A stretch of DNA of 64,000 nucleotides, from positions 1 to 64,000 of the IMG/VR virus record IMGVR_UViG_3300005528_000048; one strand, written 5' to 3'. The stretch's first letter is position 1, and each line of letters opens with the position of its first letter. A program made the position numbers and the translations under genes. This document shows, piece after piece, positions 15,349 through 24,200 of this stretch. This stretch comes from a virus. The notes beneath the pieces were generated by a model. That model had not been told where the DNA came from. It saw nothing but the letters and a program-made list of their open reading frames with translations, and made no database searches.

Positions 15349-15857
15349 TGAGCGTATATTCTGACTTAGCACACGAAGTTTTCTCTGTTGAGTTTGGCTC
15401 TGAAACTGGCACAACCACTTTCACTCAAATCAGCGGTTGGTTTTCTACTAATCTTGGGCTTCTCAATAATCTTCTTTACACAAGCTTTAGCGGTTCAGAC
15501 CCATCATTGGGCGAAGAAGAGAAGGCGATTTTTAAAGAGCTTTATTTAAGCAATTTTTATGCTCGTCAAGCTCGTAATGCACTGAGAGGAATCTTGGCAT
15601 CCAGCAATAATGGCGACAATATTCTTTCTGTTTCTGATGGAGACAACTCCATCACATTTGTTAACCGTAATGAAGTTAGCAAGGTTTATCGCGGTTTAGC
15701 GACAGACTCTCAGCAGAAGCTTAATGGTCTTGTTTACGCCTACAATAGCTACAAAGCTGAACCTCGTCAACTTGGAGGGCTTGAGGCTGGATACCAATCT
15801 GGAAGTGGGTATTATTATGGATTTCCATATACTTACTATCCTGGCGGCTATCTATAA
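15348..15857 (+). CDS. Probable head-tail connector protein (169 aa)
   Basis: The middle of the protein is helical ('EEEKAIFKELYLSNFYARQARNAL') and the end is Gly/Tyr-rich ('GSGYYYGFPYTYYPGGY'). Size and place, after the capsid gene and facing the neck module, fit a head completion or connector protein. No catalytic motif. It ends 16 bp before a bidirectional terminator that separates it from the minus-strand module. Confidence 0.5.
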   Translation: MSVYSDLAHEVFSVEFGSETGTTTFTQISGWFSTNLGLLNNLLYTSFSGSDPSLGEEEKAIFKELYLSNFYARQARNALRGILASSNNGDNILSVSDGDNSITFVNRNEVSKVYRGLATDSQQKLNGLVYAYNSYKAEPRQLGGLEAGYQSGSGYYYGFPYTYYPGGYL

Positions 15858-15873
15858 AACAAATTTAGGTAAT

Positions 15874-15906
15874 AAAAAACCCCGCTCTTTCGAGCGGGGT
15901 TTTTTT
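15874..15906. terminator. Bidirectional intrinsic terminator between convergent units
   Basis: Stem AAAAAACCCCGCTC/GAGCGGGGTTTTTT with a 4-nt loop. The A tract on one side and T tract on the other allow use from both strands, fitting the convergent genes ending at 15857 and 15917. Confidence 0.93.
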
Positions 15907-15916
15907 GTGTTGCACA

Positions 15917-17062
15917 TTAGAATGCGCGAGCGGATGCACCTGAGAAGTAGATACCGTGAACAGTGTCGTTAGGACCACCAATTTGAGTGGAGAAGCTAAG
16001 GTCAACACTCTTGTTGGAGCCAATGTCAGAAGAGTAGCTTTCGCTATTGAGACGAGCGGCTGCAAAGGTGTATTTCACAGCAGGAGTGCTTGTTCCAGGC
16101 TGATTAATGGTGAGAGTGATGTCTCTTTCGGTTCCATCATCAATCATATCAGCAAGGTTACGAGCTTGAACTTCATTCACAAGAGCGTTCACAGTCATTG
16201 TGGCAGTCACAGGGAAGTCAGTTACGCGAGCGAACGCGAAACGGCTACCAAGACGCTCAATTGGAGTGCGGCTCATTGGGAGTGCAATGCTGACGCTTTG
16301 AATGTTGATTGCATTAGAAGAATTGTCAACAGTGGAGGTTGGAGTGCCGCCAGTGCCAGTGAATCCACCAAAGCTTAGGCTAATATCACCAGGGCGAAGA
16401 GCGGTTACGCCGTCACCTGTGGTTGGAACAGGAAGCTTAACATAGTCTCCAGTGCCAGTGAATAGTTTGGTTCCGAGTGCTGGATTGATTGCTGGAGTAT
16501 TGAAACCAGTAACATTGCCATTTACGTCATAGGTTGCAGCGTTAAAGCCAAGACCTTCGACGGAGACGGAAACGGTTGGTAGGTCGCCTACAGCAGCATT
16601 AAGGGTATAATCAGTAATGAAACCGTTACCAATACCAATGATGCCTTTGCCGCTAAGAGCGGTGGCTGGAGTATTGTCGTAGTTAAGGTCAATGCCTTCG
16701 CTATCGGTTACAATGAAGAAGTTAATGCCAGAAGAGCTAACCATTTGGCCTGATGCAAAGTTACCAACGGTTGTTGGACCAGCAGAACCGCCAGTTCCTT
16801 GCATATAGAAACCAAGAGCGGATTCATTGAATCCATCAGCTAGATAGTATGAGAAGTCCAAGCTCACAGTCGGAGACTGTAGAACAAGAGCATCAATACG
16901 AGCAAGCTGCCCAAATTGGTTTACGTCTTGACGAGTGATTTCAAAGCTGTAGTTAGCGCTTTGCACACGTTTTAGCTGCTTGTGTTCCGCAGCAGTTTTA
17001 GATGAGAGTCCGCTGCTTACAAACAGCCCTTCAGATTGATAGATTACGCGATTTCTTGCCAT
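15917..17062 (-). CDS. Tail-tube-like structural protein, paralogue 2 (381 aa)
   Basis: A beta-rich virion protein rich in Thr, Ser, Gly and Asn. It aligns by eye with the 31243 product: 'PTVSLDFSYYLADGFNESAL' against 'PTVSLSFDYVSSLTFDNENL', 'FFIVTDSEGIDLNYD' against 'YFILSDLFGLDLIYQ', and 'SVSIALPMSRTPIERLGSRF' against 'SIGFSIGVEREASYGFGSDF'. Of the four paralogues this one, placed next to neck genes, is the best candidate for the main tail tube subunit. It is the last gene of the inverted neck module. Confidence 0.65.
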   Translation of the reverse strand: MARNRVIYQSEGLFVSSGLSSKTAAEHKQLKRVQSANYSFEITRQDVNQFGQLARIDALVLQSPTVSLDFSYYLADGFNESALGFYMQGTGGSAGPTTVGNFASGQMVSSSGINFFIVTDSEGIDLNYDNTPATALSGKGIIGIGNGFITDYTLNAAVGDLPTVSVSVEGLGFNAATYDVNGNVTGFNTPAINPALGTKLFTGTGDYVKLPVPTTGDGVTALRPGDISLSFGGFTGTGGTPTSTVDNSSNAINIQSVSIALPMSRTPIERLGSRFAFARVTDFPVTATMTVNALVNEVQARNLADMIDDGTERDITLTINQPGTSTPAVKYTFAAARLNSESYSSDIGSNKSVDLSFSTQIGGPNDTVHGIYFSGASARAF

Positions 17063-17107
17063 AAAAGAAAGTTTGCTTTATTTACAGTTAAATCAAGCGA
17101 ATGAGAA

Positions 17108-17980
17108 CTAGATTCTAGGATACCTCATGATTGAGACATCAAAATCAATAAAACCAACATACAAATCATTCACTAATGACTTGCGCGGTTTGTCGCTCAT
17201 TTTGGAAGTTTTTACCCTATCAACAAAATATTTATTGTTGTTGATGTATTGGTTCTTTAAGTTTTGATAATTATAATAGCCGCTCTTTAAATCTCCATAC
17301 TCTGTAAGTGGATAGTTGTCAAAAGGAATATCAACAATGCATTCATTTTTAGAATCTGCAAAAATAGAGAGCACGCCATCTAATTGATAAGGATTTTCCG
17401 CAATCACCACAGCATTTAGGTTGGTCATTGTTTGGTCCATGCCGCCAAAAGCAAAAGGCTTGTTTTCAAAAGCTGCGTTGCAAATATAGATAGCTGGAAC
17501 AACTTGGTCGTATGGTTGGGAGTAAGTTGGGTTTAGATTTGTTCCAATCTGACTCTGAGGAATAAACTTGTTTTCCACAAGAAGGTCTTCCTCATTTTCA
17601 TTGGTATAATAAACATTAAAATCTTTGACAGCAAAAGAGCCTGTGACGGTTGCTCCAGTTGCAGCGCCACTAATAAGAGCGCGACCATTTTCAAAGTCAA
17701 GAATTCTTGGGCTTGTTGAATTGCTTGCTCCAGTTGCTCGGCCAACAAACGATCCATTCACGAAAACACCAGAAGGAATTGTGGCTCCAGAGATTGAATA
17801 ATCAGAAACCCACTGTTTGTAAGGACTGCCAAAAACTTTGTATTCGGTTGGTAGTCTTTCGTCTTGATAATAGTAAAAACGCCCCGTTGTATTTGTGTAC
17901 GCTTGACCTTTGGTAAGCAAGTAATTGTCGAACCAGAGAACAAAAGATGAAGCGAGTTTGTGTTGAAATTGGGGAATCAT
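17108..17980 (-). CDS. Neck/tail completion structural protein (290 aa)
   Basis: Rich in Tyr, Asn and Phe, with strand-like segments and no enzyme motif. The start overlaps the stop of the 17977-18600 gene by 4 bp (ATGA). Position between a probable tail completion protein and the tube protein suggests a tail terminator or neck component. It is preceded in the operon by two small neck proteins, as in many siphovirus and myovirus neck modules. Family not recognised. Confidence 0.5.
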   Translation of the reverse strand: MIPQFQHKLASSFVLWFDNYLLTKGQAYTNTTGRFYYYQDERLPTEYKVFGSPYKQWVSDYSISGATIPSGVFVNGSFVGRATGASNSTSPRILDFENGRALISGAATGATVTGSFAVKDFNVYYTNENEEDLLVENKFIPQSQIGTNLNPTYSQPYDQVVPAIYICNAAFENKPFAFGGMDQTMTNLNAVVIAENPYQLDGVLSIFADSKNECIVDIPFDNYPLTEYGDLKSGYYNYQNLKNQYINNNKYFVDRVKTSKMSDKPRKSLVNDLYVGFIDFDVSIMRYPRI

Positions 17981-18600
17981 AGAATACCTGTCAAAACTAC
18001 AGTATTGTTAATTTGTTGGAACCTTTTAGCATATTTATTTATGAGGGCAGAAATATACGGAGTATTTTTAAACTTACCTTTTCTAATTACACTTTCGGTT
18101 TCAATACCCGCTCCTGAACGACTATTATTGGAATTAATATTTAAATAATAGCCAAAGCCAGAAATGCCGCGCTCAATGCCCTCTGCCCAACTGCGTCCGC
18201 TTGCCCAAGGCATCGGAGTCACAGAAAAAATATCTTCCTTGGAAGGTATAAGAATTTTCATTAAAAACCCAGTATCGGTTTCTCGATCAAGCTCTATTCT
18301 GGCTGACTGTAAAACATCTACGATTGAGTCTAGCGGAGAATCGCCCTCATTAAAACCAATAAAAGAAAAAAGATTACCATAACCATTCAAAGTGCCGCTA
18401 GAGTTTTGTGCGCTTGGTCCACCCACAATTTCAATTGAAACTGGATGCAGTAAAAATTCCTCAAGCATTTCTTGCTTGATTTTATTAAAAGCATCAGTGA
18501 TTCTCTGCTGAAAAGCTCTCTTGTTTTTCTTAACAACTTCGCGAACAACAAAGTTAGTTAATTCTTTTTCGAAGCTTTTTGATGTTGCTTTTTTAGCCAT
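17977..18600 (-). CDS. Probable tail completion/neck protein (207 aa)
   Basis: The N-terminal 60 residues are helical and basic ('FVVREVVKKNKRAFQQRITD'), followed by a mixed alpha/beta part. Size, helical start and place in the neck module fit HK97 gp10-like/tail completion proteins, but no diagnostic motif is visible. It shares one base with its upstream neighbour (TAATG). Confidence 0.5.
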   Translation of the reverse strand: MAKKATSKSFEKELTNFVVREVVKKNKRAFQQRITDAFNKIKQEMLEEFLLHPVSIEIVGGPSAQNSSGTLNGYGNLFSFIGFNEGDSPLDSIVDVLQSARIELDRETDTGFLMKILIPSKEDIFSVTPMPWASGRSWAEGIERGISGFGYYLNINSNNSRSGAGIETESVIRKGKFKNTPYISALINKYAKRFQQINNTVVLTGIL

Positions 18601-19061
18601 TATTCGTCCATTGGAATTAAAATAAACTCATAATATTGCGGCCCAAACATGCCAAGCGGTTTGCCATCGCTCTTGATGGAAAAACGCCGCCCATCAAGTT
18701 CAACTCTTTTTGCTTCGCGAACATATTCGTAGCCTTCTAAATTTACTTTAATTTTTACGGTTCCAGCAGGAAGAATAATTTTATCTTGACCAGAGGAATA
18801 AGAAGAATTAGATGAAGAGTCTTGCAGAAGCTCTTCGTTCATTTCCACATATTTAATTCTTGCTTGGAAAGTTTGGGAAACCTCTGTAGTGCTGGTATTG
18901 GAAGATTGCTGACGATAAAGAGCATTGTAAGTTGGCGAGGAAGCAATCACAGTTCTTTGCCCAATTTTGAAAACAGTAATCTCGCGAGCAAAAGTGTCGT
19001 GGATTTGATCAATGATTGATTTAATGTTATTTTTTTGGTTTTGTGATAAAAATCCAGCCAT
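18600..19061 (-). CDS. Probable head-tail stopper-like protein (153 aa)
   Basis: A helical start ('KNNIKSIIDQIHDTFAREIT') followed by beta strands ending 'YEFILIPMDE'. This layout, an N-terminal helix then a small beta barrel of about 110-150 residues, resembles head-tail stopper proteins. It is the first gene of the minus-strand neck unit, and its start is preceded by an AGTGTAA element 11 nt upstream. Confidence 0.5.
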   Translation of the reverse strand: MAGFLSQNQKNNIKSIIDQIHDTFAREITVFKIGQRTVIASSPTYNALYRQQSSNTSTTEVSQTFQARIKYVEMNEELLQDSSSNSSYSSGQDKIILPAGTVKIKVNLEGYEYVREAKRVELDGRRFSIKSDGKPLGMFGPQYYEFILIPMDE

Positions 19062-19072
19062 ATTATTTATTT

Positions 19073-19080
19073 TTACACTT
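19073..19080 (-). promoter_or_regulatory. AGTGTAA element for the inverted neck module
   Basis: On the minus strand AAGTGTAAAAAT, 11 nt before the ATG at 19061. No -35-like hexamer at 15-18 bp. It sits in the 47-bp gap between divergent genes. Confidence 0.55.
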
Positions 19081-19108
19081 ATTGTTTTATTATAATTAGG
19101 TATAAGGC

Positions 19109-19399
19109 ATGAACGCGAAAAAAATCTTATCTCGTCGTTATAACGACAACACTACAAATCTCTTTAAGCAATTCCTGCGAATTGTGGAAGAGTTAAAAAG
19201 AGATCACGACGATTCCTACAGGAAGCTTCGTCAAAATTTGCCACAGGAATATTCTTCTGTTTTAAACATGGGAGACTACTTCGATGACAATAAAATGTCT
19301 TATATTAGAAAAAAGATTTTGGATTTGGGCAACGAGACAATGCGTTCCTCAGACTCAGAATTAAATAATTTTACTGTAAGTTTTGTTTTTAAAGATTAA
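19109..19399 (+). CDS. Hypothetical tail-region protein (96 aa)
   Basis: Small, charged and helical, with many Arg, Lys, Asp and Asn residues ('LFKQFLRIVEELKRDHDD'). It is the first plus-strand gene of the long tail unit; TATAAT- and TATAAG-like hexamers lie within 20 nt upstream. No family recognised; its position before the chaperone-like genes suggests a tail assembly role. Confidence 0.5.
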   Translation: MNAKKILSRRYNDNTTNLFKQFLRIVEELKRDHDDSYRKLRQNLPQEYSSVLNMGDYFDDNKMSYIRKKILDLGNETMRSSDSELNNFTVSFVFKD

Positions 19400-19414
19400 T
19401 ATATAACAAGGAAT

Positions 19415-20233
19415 ATGGAATTCAAAGACATTTATAATTTTACTGTTTATGAAACAGTCGAAAAACCAGTCGAGTCTGTCTCTAAAGATGAGCAGGGTAA
19501 CGAGGTAAAGGTCACTAAAAAGGTGAGCGAAAAGTCTCCCATGAAAGTGTTTCTTAAAAAGCCTTCGCGCCGTCAAATCGAGGAAGCTGACTTGGAATAC
19601 AGCGTGGAAATGTCACGCTGCGTCAAAAAAGGCGTGCTTACCAAAGCTATGCTTGTTAAAAAGTACTCTGATACTGGAGGTTTAATGAGTGAGGAAGAAG
19701 CAAAAGCCCTCTATCAAAATTATCAAAAGCTTCTTGAACTACAGCGCGAATACACTGAAAACGAAACAATCAACAAGAAGGAAGAAAGTCGCCAAAAGAA
19801 GTTTGAAGAACTTGGCCTTGAAATGGCCAAAGTTCGCGACAAGATTGTGAAAACTGAAATGGCTTATCAGTCTCTTTTTGATCACACTGCTGACATGAAG
19901 GCGCAGAACCGTCTTCTTCTCTGGTATATCATTAATCTCACTTACATTCAAAAAGAAGGAGAGGACAAGCCAAAACCATATTTTAGCGGCGAAGATTTTG
20001 ATGAGCGTCTTGAAGACTATTATCAAAAAGAAGAGCAAGAAGATAAACTTTATTTTGAAATCGCTCGCAAGGTTTCTAATGTCGCTGCTTTCTGGTTCTA
20101 TAACCAAGGTGCTCAAAAACAAGAGTTCGACAATTTATTTGAAGATAAAGAGGACAGCGAAACCGAAAGCGAAGCTGTCGTTGAAGAATCTCCCAAAGAG
20201 AACGCGCCCAAAAAGAAAAAAGTTAAGTCTTGA
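19415..20233 (+). CDS. Probable tail assembly chaperone, first protein (272 aa)
   Basis: A hydrophilic, helical Glu/Lys-rich protein with a disordered acidic and then basic tail (PKKKKVKS at the end). It stands immediately before a second such protein and the tape measure gene, the usual place of tail assembly chaperones. The second gene begins within a 4-bp ATGA overlap rather than by an obvious frameshift; I saw no slippery heptamer near the end other than A-rich Lys codons. AAGG lies 8 nt before the ATG. Confidence 0.5.
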   Translation: MEFKDIYNFTVYETVEKPVESVSKDEQGNEVKVTKKVSEKSPMKVFLKKPSRRQIEEADLEYSVEMSRCVKKGVLTKAMLVKKYSDTGGLMSEEEAKALYQNYQKLLELQREYTENETINKKEESRQKKFEELGLEMAKVRDKIVKTEMAYQSLFDHTADMKAQNRLLLWYIINLTYIQKEGEDKPKPYFSGEDFDERLEDYYQKEEQEDKLYFEIARKVSNVAAFWFYNQGAQKQEFDNLFEDKEDSETESEAVVEESPKENAPKKKKVKS

Positions 20234-21210
20234 ATGACAATTTTTACATAGAAATTGTAAACGAGATTTTTGATGGATATACACGGTTTGATTTCAATGA
20301 TCAAACCGTGTTTTTGCGCCATTTTAGCTTAAAAGATCAAGAGTTCTTAAATAAAAGCTTTGATCGTCATAAAAACCGTGCGGTCGGAAAAGGCATTCAA
20401 GAAGAGAAAGATGTTTTAGAAAGGCTAGATAGAGATGGAACTTGGACAAAAGATGATGAATTAAAAATTTCCGAAGCTGAGAGTTATATTCAAAACTTGG
20501 AAAAAACCAAGAGCAAGCTTGTGCTTCCATCTCAAAAGGAAAGCCATCAAAAACTCATTGATGAAGAAAAGTTTAAATTGCTAGAATTAAAAATGCAAAA
20601 GAAACAACTTATTGGTAAAACAGCAACAGAATACGCCAATACTCGCTCAAACGAAGACTTTCTAAGAAATCTCCTATATTCTGATGCAGAGTTTAAAAAG
20701 CAGCACTTTTCTGATGATGAGTTTGGAGAATTAGACGATTCTGAACTCTCTTCTCTCATGAATTCATATTATGGAATAATGAATAAATTTGCCGACGAGA
20801 ATATTCAACACGCTGTTTTGCAAGACTGTTTCAGCTTGTATTTGCCGCATTGTGAAAAACCTTGGGATTTTTTCACGAAGCCATTAACAAGGTTTTCTCT
20901 TTATCAGTTAAAGATTATTGCTTATGGGCGCATGTTTTTAAACATTTTCCAGAATGTTGACAAGATTCCAGACTCTATTCGCAAAGACCCCAAAGCTCTC
21001 ATTGATTTTGCTGAAAGCAGTCGCAATAAAGAAAAACTTTCAAACGCCGCAAAAGACAATTCTGCCACTGCTCTTTTTGGCGCGAAAAAAGAAGATTTAG
21101 AATTTGTTGATCCAGAGGCAAAGAAGATGTCTCTCTCCGAGCTATTGAAGAAAAATGGTGGACAATTAAATATGGAACAAATGATGGAAGTTATGGGACA
21201 GAAGGTGTAA
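20230..21210 (+). CDS. Probable tail assembly chaperone, second protein (326 aa)
   Basis: Largely helical; residues ~55-135 are a charged coiled coil and 'LTRFSLYQLKIIAYGRMFLN' is a more hydrophobic helix. It lies between the first chaperone candidate and the tape measure gene. The C-terminus ('MSLSELLKKNGGQLNMEQMM') is amphipathic. Assignment is by position; it could also be a baseplate-type T4 gp26/gp51-like helper. Confidence 0.45.
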   Translation: MNDNFYIEIVNEIFDGYTRFDFNDQTVFLRHFSLKDQEFLNKSFDRHKNRAVGKGIQEEKDVLERLDRDGTWTKDDELKISEAESYIQNLEKTKSKLVLPSQKESHQKLIDEEKFKLLELKMQKKQLIGKTATEYANTRSNEDFLRNLLYSDAEFKKQHFSDDEFGELDDSELSSLMNSYYGIMNKFADENIQHAVLQDCFSLYLPHCEKPWDFFTKPLTRFSLYQLKIIAYGRMFLNIFQNVDKIPDSIRKDPKALIDFAESSRNKEKLSNAAKDNSATALFGAKKEDLEFVDPEAKKMSLSELLKKNGGQLNMEQMMEVMGQKV

Positions 21211-21231
21211 TAACCTTTTAAGGAATAAGGT

Positions 21232-24200
21232 ATGGCTATTAATGTCCCTCTTAACGCTCAACTTCAAAATGCAACGCAGTTACAACAGCAAGTTCAAAAC
21301 GCTGTTAACGCTGTTAGAATTAACTTGGGTGGTGCAAATGGCGCAAGATCGCTCAGTGCTCTTTCTCAACCTCTTGGCCGTTTAACTGGACAAGCTGATG
21401 AATTTACCAAGTCTCTTGATGCTGCGAATGCTCGCGTGCTCGCTTTCGGTGCTTCTGTTGGTGTTGTTAATGCCGTCTCGAATGCTTTTAAAGCATTAGT
21501 TAGCTCTACAATTGAAGTTGAGAAAGCTCTTACAGAAATTTCTGTTGTGGGTGATCAATTTAGAGGCGGATTAAAAGATATAGGAACTGGACTTTTTGAT
21601 ATTGCAAAACAAACTGGTCAAAGTTTTGGAGAGGTTTCTAAAGCCGCTCTCGAATTTGCTCGTCAAGGTTTAAGCTTGGAAGACACGCTTCAACGCACAA
21701 AAGACGCTCTTATTCTTACAAGAACAACAGGATTAGACGCTGCAAAATCAGTTGATGGCTTGACTGCTGCCGTAAATGCTTTCTCTAAAGCTGGATTATC
21801 TACAACTCAAGTTTTAAATAAACTTGCCGCAGTTGACCAAGCTTTCGCTGTGTCATCTGCCGACCTAATTGAAGCATTTCAAAGAACTGGTGCCGTTGCT
21901 CAACAAGCTGGTGTTTCATTTGATGAACTTGCTGGTATCGTTACAGCGCTACAAACTGAAACGTCTCGCGGTGGTGCTGTTATTGGTAACGCTTTAAAAA
22001 CAATTTTTTCTCGATTACAAGACACTTCAATACTTACACAGTTACAAAATTTAGGTATTGCGGTGCAAGACTTACAAGGCAATGTTTTGCCAGCCCGACA
22101 AATTCTTCAAAATCTTGCTGGAGACGTTCAAGGATTGAGTAAGCTGACTCAGGCTGGTATTTTTAAGGATGTTGCTGGAACTTTCCAACTTAACCAATTG
22201 GTTTCTTTGCTTGGAGATTTAAATAAAGAGCAGAGCATTTCTGCTGCTGCAACAGCAAAGTCTGCTCAAGCTACAAATGAAGCCTATAACGCCAACGAAA
22301 GACTTAATCAATCTCTTGATGCAATTTTAAATAAGGTTGCTACAACAGGCAAACAACTTGGTGCTTTATTGGGAGAAATTGGTTTGAGCGACAATCTTAA
22401 AGATATTTTAGATGGAGTTAATAATTTTATCGAACAAGTTACCGATGTTCTTCAAGGAGATGATCTTGGTTCTAAATTTGCCAAAGGCATTGTTAAGGGA
22501 ATTGGTTCTGTATTGAGTGGTCCAGGTTTGATGGTGTTTTTAGCCATTGTTGCCAAACTTTCTTTTGATTTGGCGAAATTTGGTGTTCAAAGTTTAAAAA
22601 CATTTTTTAATATTGGTAAAGCGGCCAATGATCAAAAACAGATTCAAGAATCTATTGTTCAGGTCTTGTTAAAAAATCAAAATGTTTTAAATCAAATTCT
22701 ATCCACTCAAGGTGGACAAAATGCTCAAGCACAAGCATTTCTTGGAATTTTAAATCAACAAGCTGCTGCCATGCAAACCATTCAAGGTTTGGCTGGTAAT
22801 ATTGCTGGAACAGTTTATGGTGCTGGATACCGCCAAACAGGACAAGGATTAGCTAGAAGATCGGCTGGAGGTTATCTTCCCGCACAAGAAGCGGCGGATG
22901 TTCGCCGTGGTGTTGGTGGCGCTTCGCCAAGCTCTAAAGTTGTTGCCATTCCAAACTTTGCGTTTGGTGGCGGCAAGCGCGGCACAATGATTGCCAACAC
23001 TAGCGAATATATTGTTCCTAACTATGCTGGTGGCGGCTCCGCCATCTTTAATCCAGACATGGTAAAAACTATGGGTTTACCCGCTGGAGCCAAAAAGATT
23101 AGCGCGGCTGGTGGATTTATACCTAATTTTACAGAAAAAGCTAAAGACTTTTCAAAAAAATATGCATTAATCACTAATAATGTAGGTGACACAGCTTTGG
23201 GAGCAACTTTTTCTTATAAACCAAAAGGCGCAGAAGAACCAGTTTTTTATAAAGCTAATATTTATGGGATTGATCCGTCTAAATTGGAAGCAAAAGACGG
23301 CTCTAACATCTACTTTAAAAGATTTTCATCAAATGAGTTAGAGAGAAGATATACGTCTTTTGCGGTTAAAGATGCTAAAAATTTCGCTGAAAAAGCGATT
23401 GGATTGCCAATTAGTCCAGTTTCTATACAGAATTTAACCAATGCTGGCTCCGTCCCTTCTGTAGTTGGCACTATTTTTGAAACTGCTATCCAATCAATAT
23501 TGACCGACGAAGAACTTATTAAGAGAATTCGGGACGATAATCAAAACGCTTTATTTGATTTCGTTTCTCCAGCTACAGCAAAAATAGGTCAATTATTTGG
23601 TATCAAAGAAAATATTCCCTATCTTGAAGCTAAATCTAGTGCTTCTAAAGATGCGAGAAAAAGTTTTGCGAAAAAAATCTATCAAGAAGAGTTAAGGGGA
23701 AATCCAATGCTGTCTTCAAAAAAAGATTTACATCGAAAAATATCTGGACCGCCTTTAACAATTAGGCCAGGTAATTTTAGTGAACAATTGCAGAAAGTAA
23801 GCGGAAAAAATTTCAAAGCCATAAACTTAACTCCCGAACAAATTAATCAATTGGAGAAAGCTGGCGGTCAACTTAAAAGCAGTTCTCAACAAGGCGCATT
23901 AGGCTACATTCCAAACTTTGCTGCTTCCGCCCTTCAAGATGCTATAACTCGCGAAAAAAGAGCAGGGCTATCAGGTTCTCAAATCTACATTGATCAAAAT
24001 CCCTCATTAAAATCACCACAGAATCCAATGGGATTAATGGTCGCAAATACTCGCGACGAACCTTTTGGTGGAATTCAAGGTATTTCACGCGCACGCAAGG
24101 AAGGCATGAATCCAAAACTTTATGGTGCGGCAAATGGATTCATACCAAATTTCTTTAGTTTTACAGGGGGAGCTTCACAATATGGTGGAGGCGCGGGTGG

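Noticed and set aside
21205-21210. GTGTAA at the end of the second chaperone-like gene
   Set aside because: It is the Val-stop codon pair, 21 nt from the tape measure ATG, which has its own AAGGAATAAGG region. Not counted as an element.
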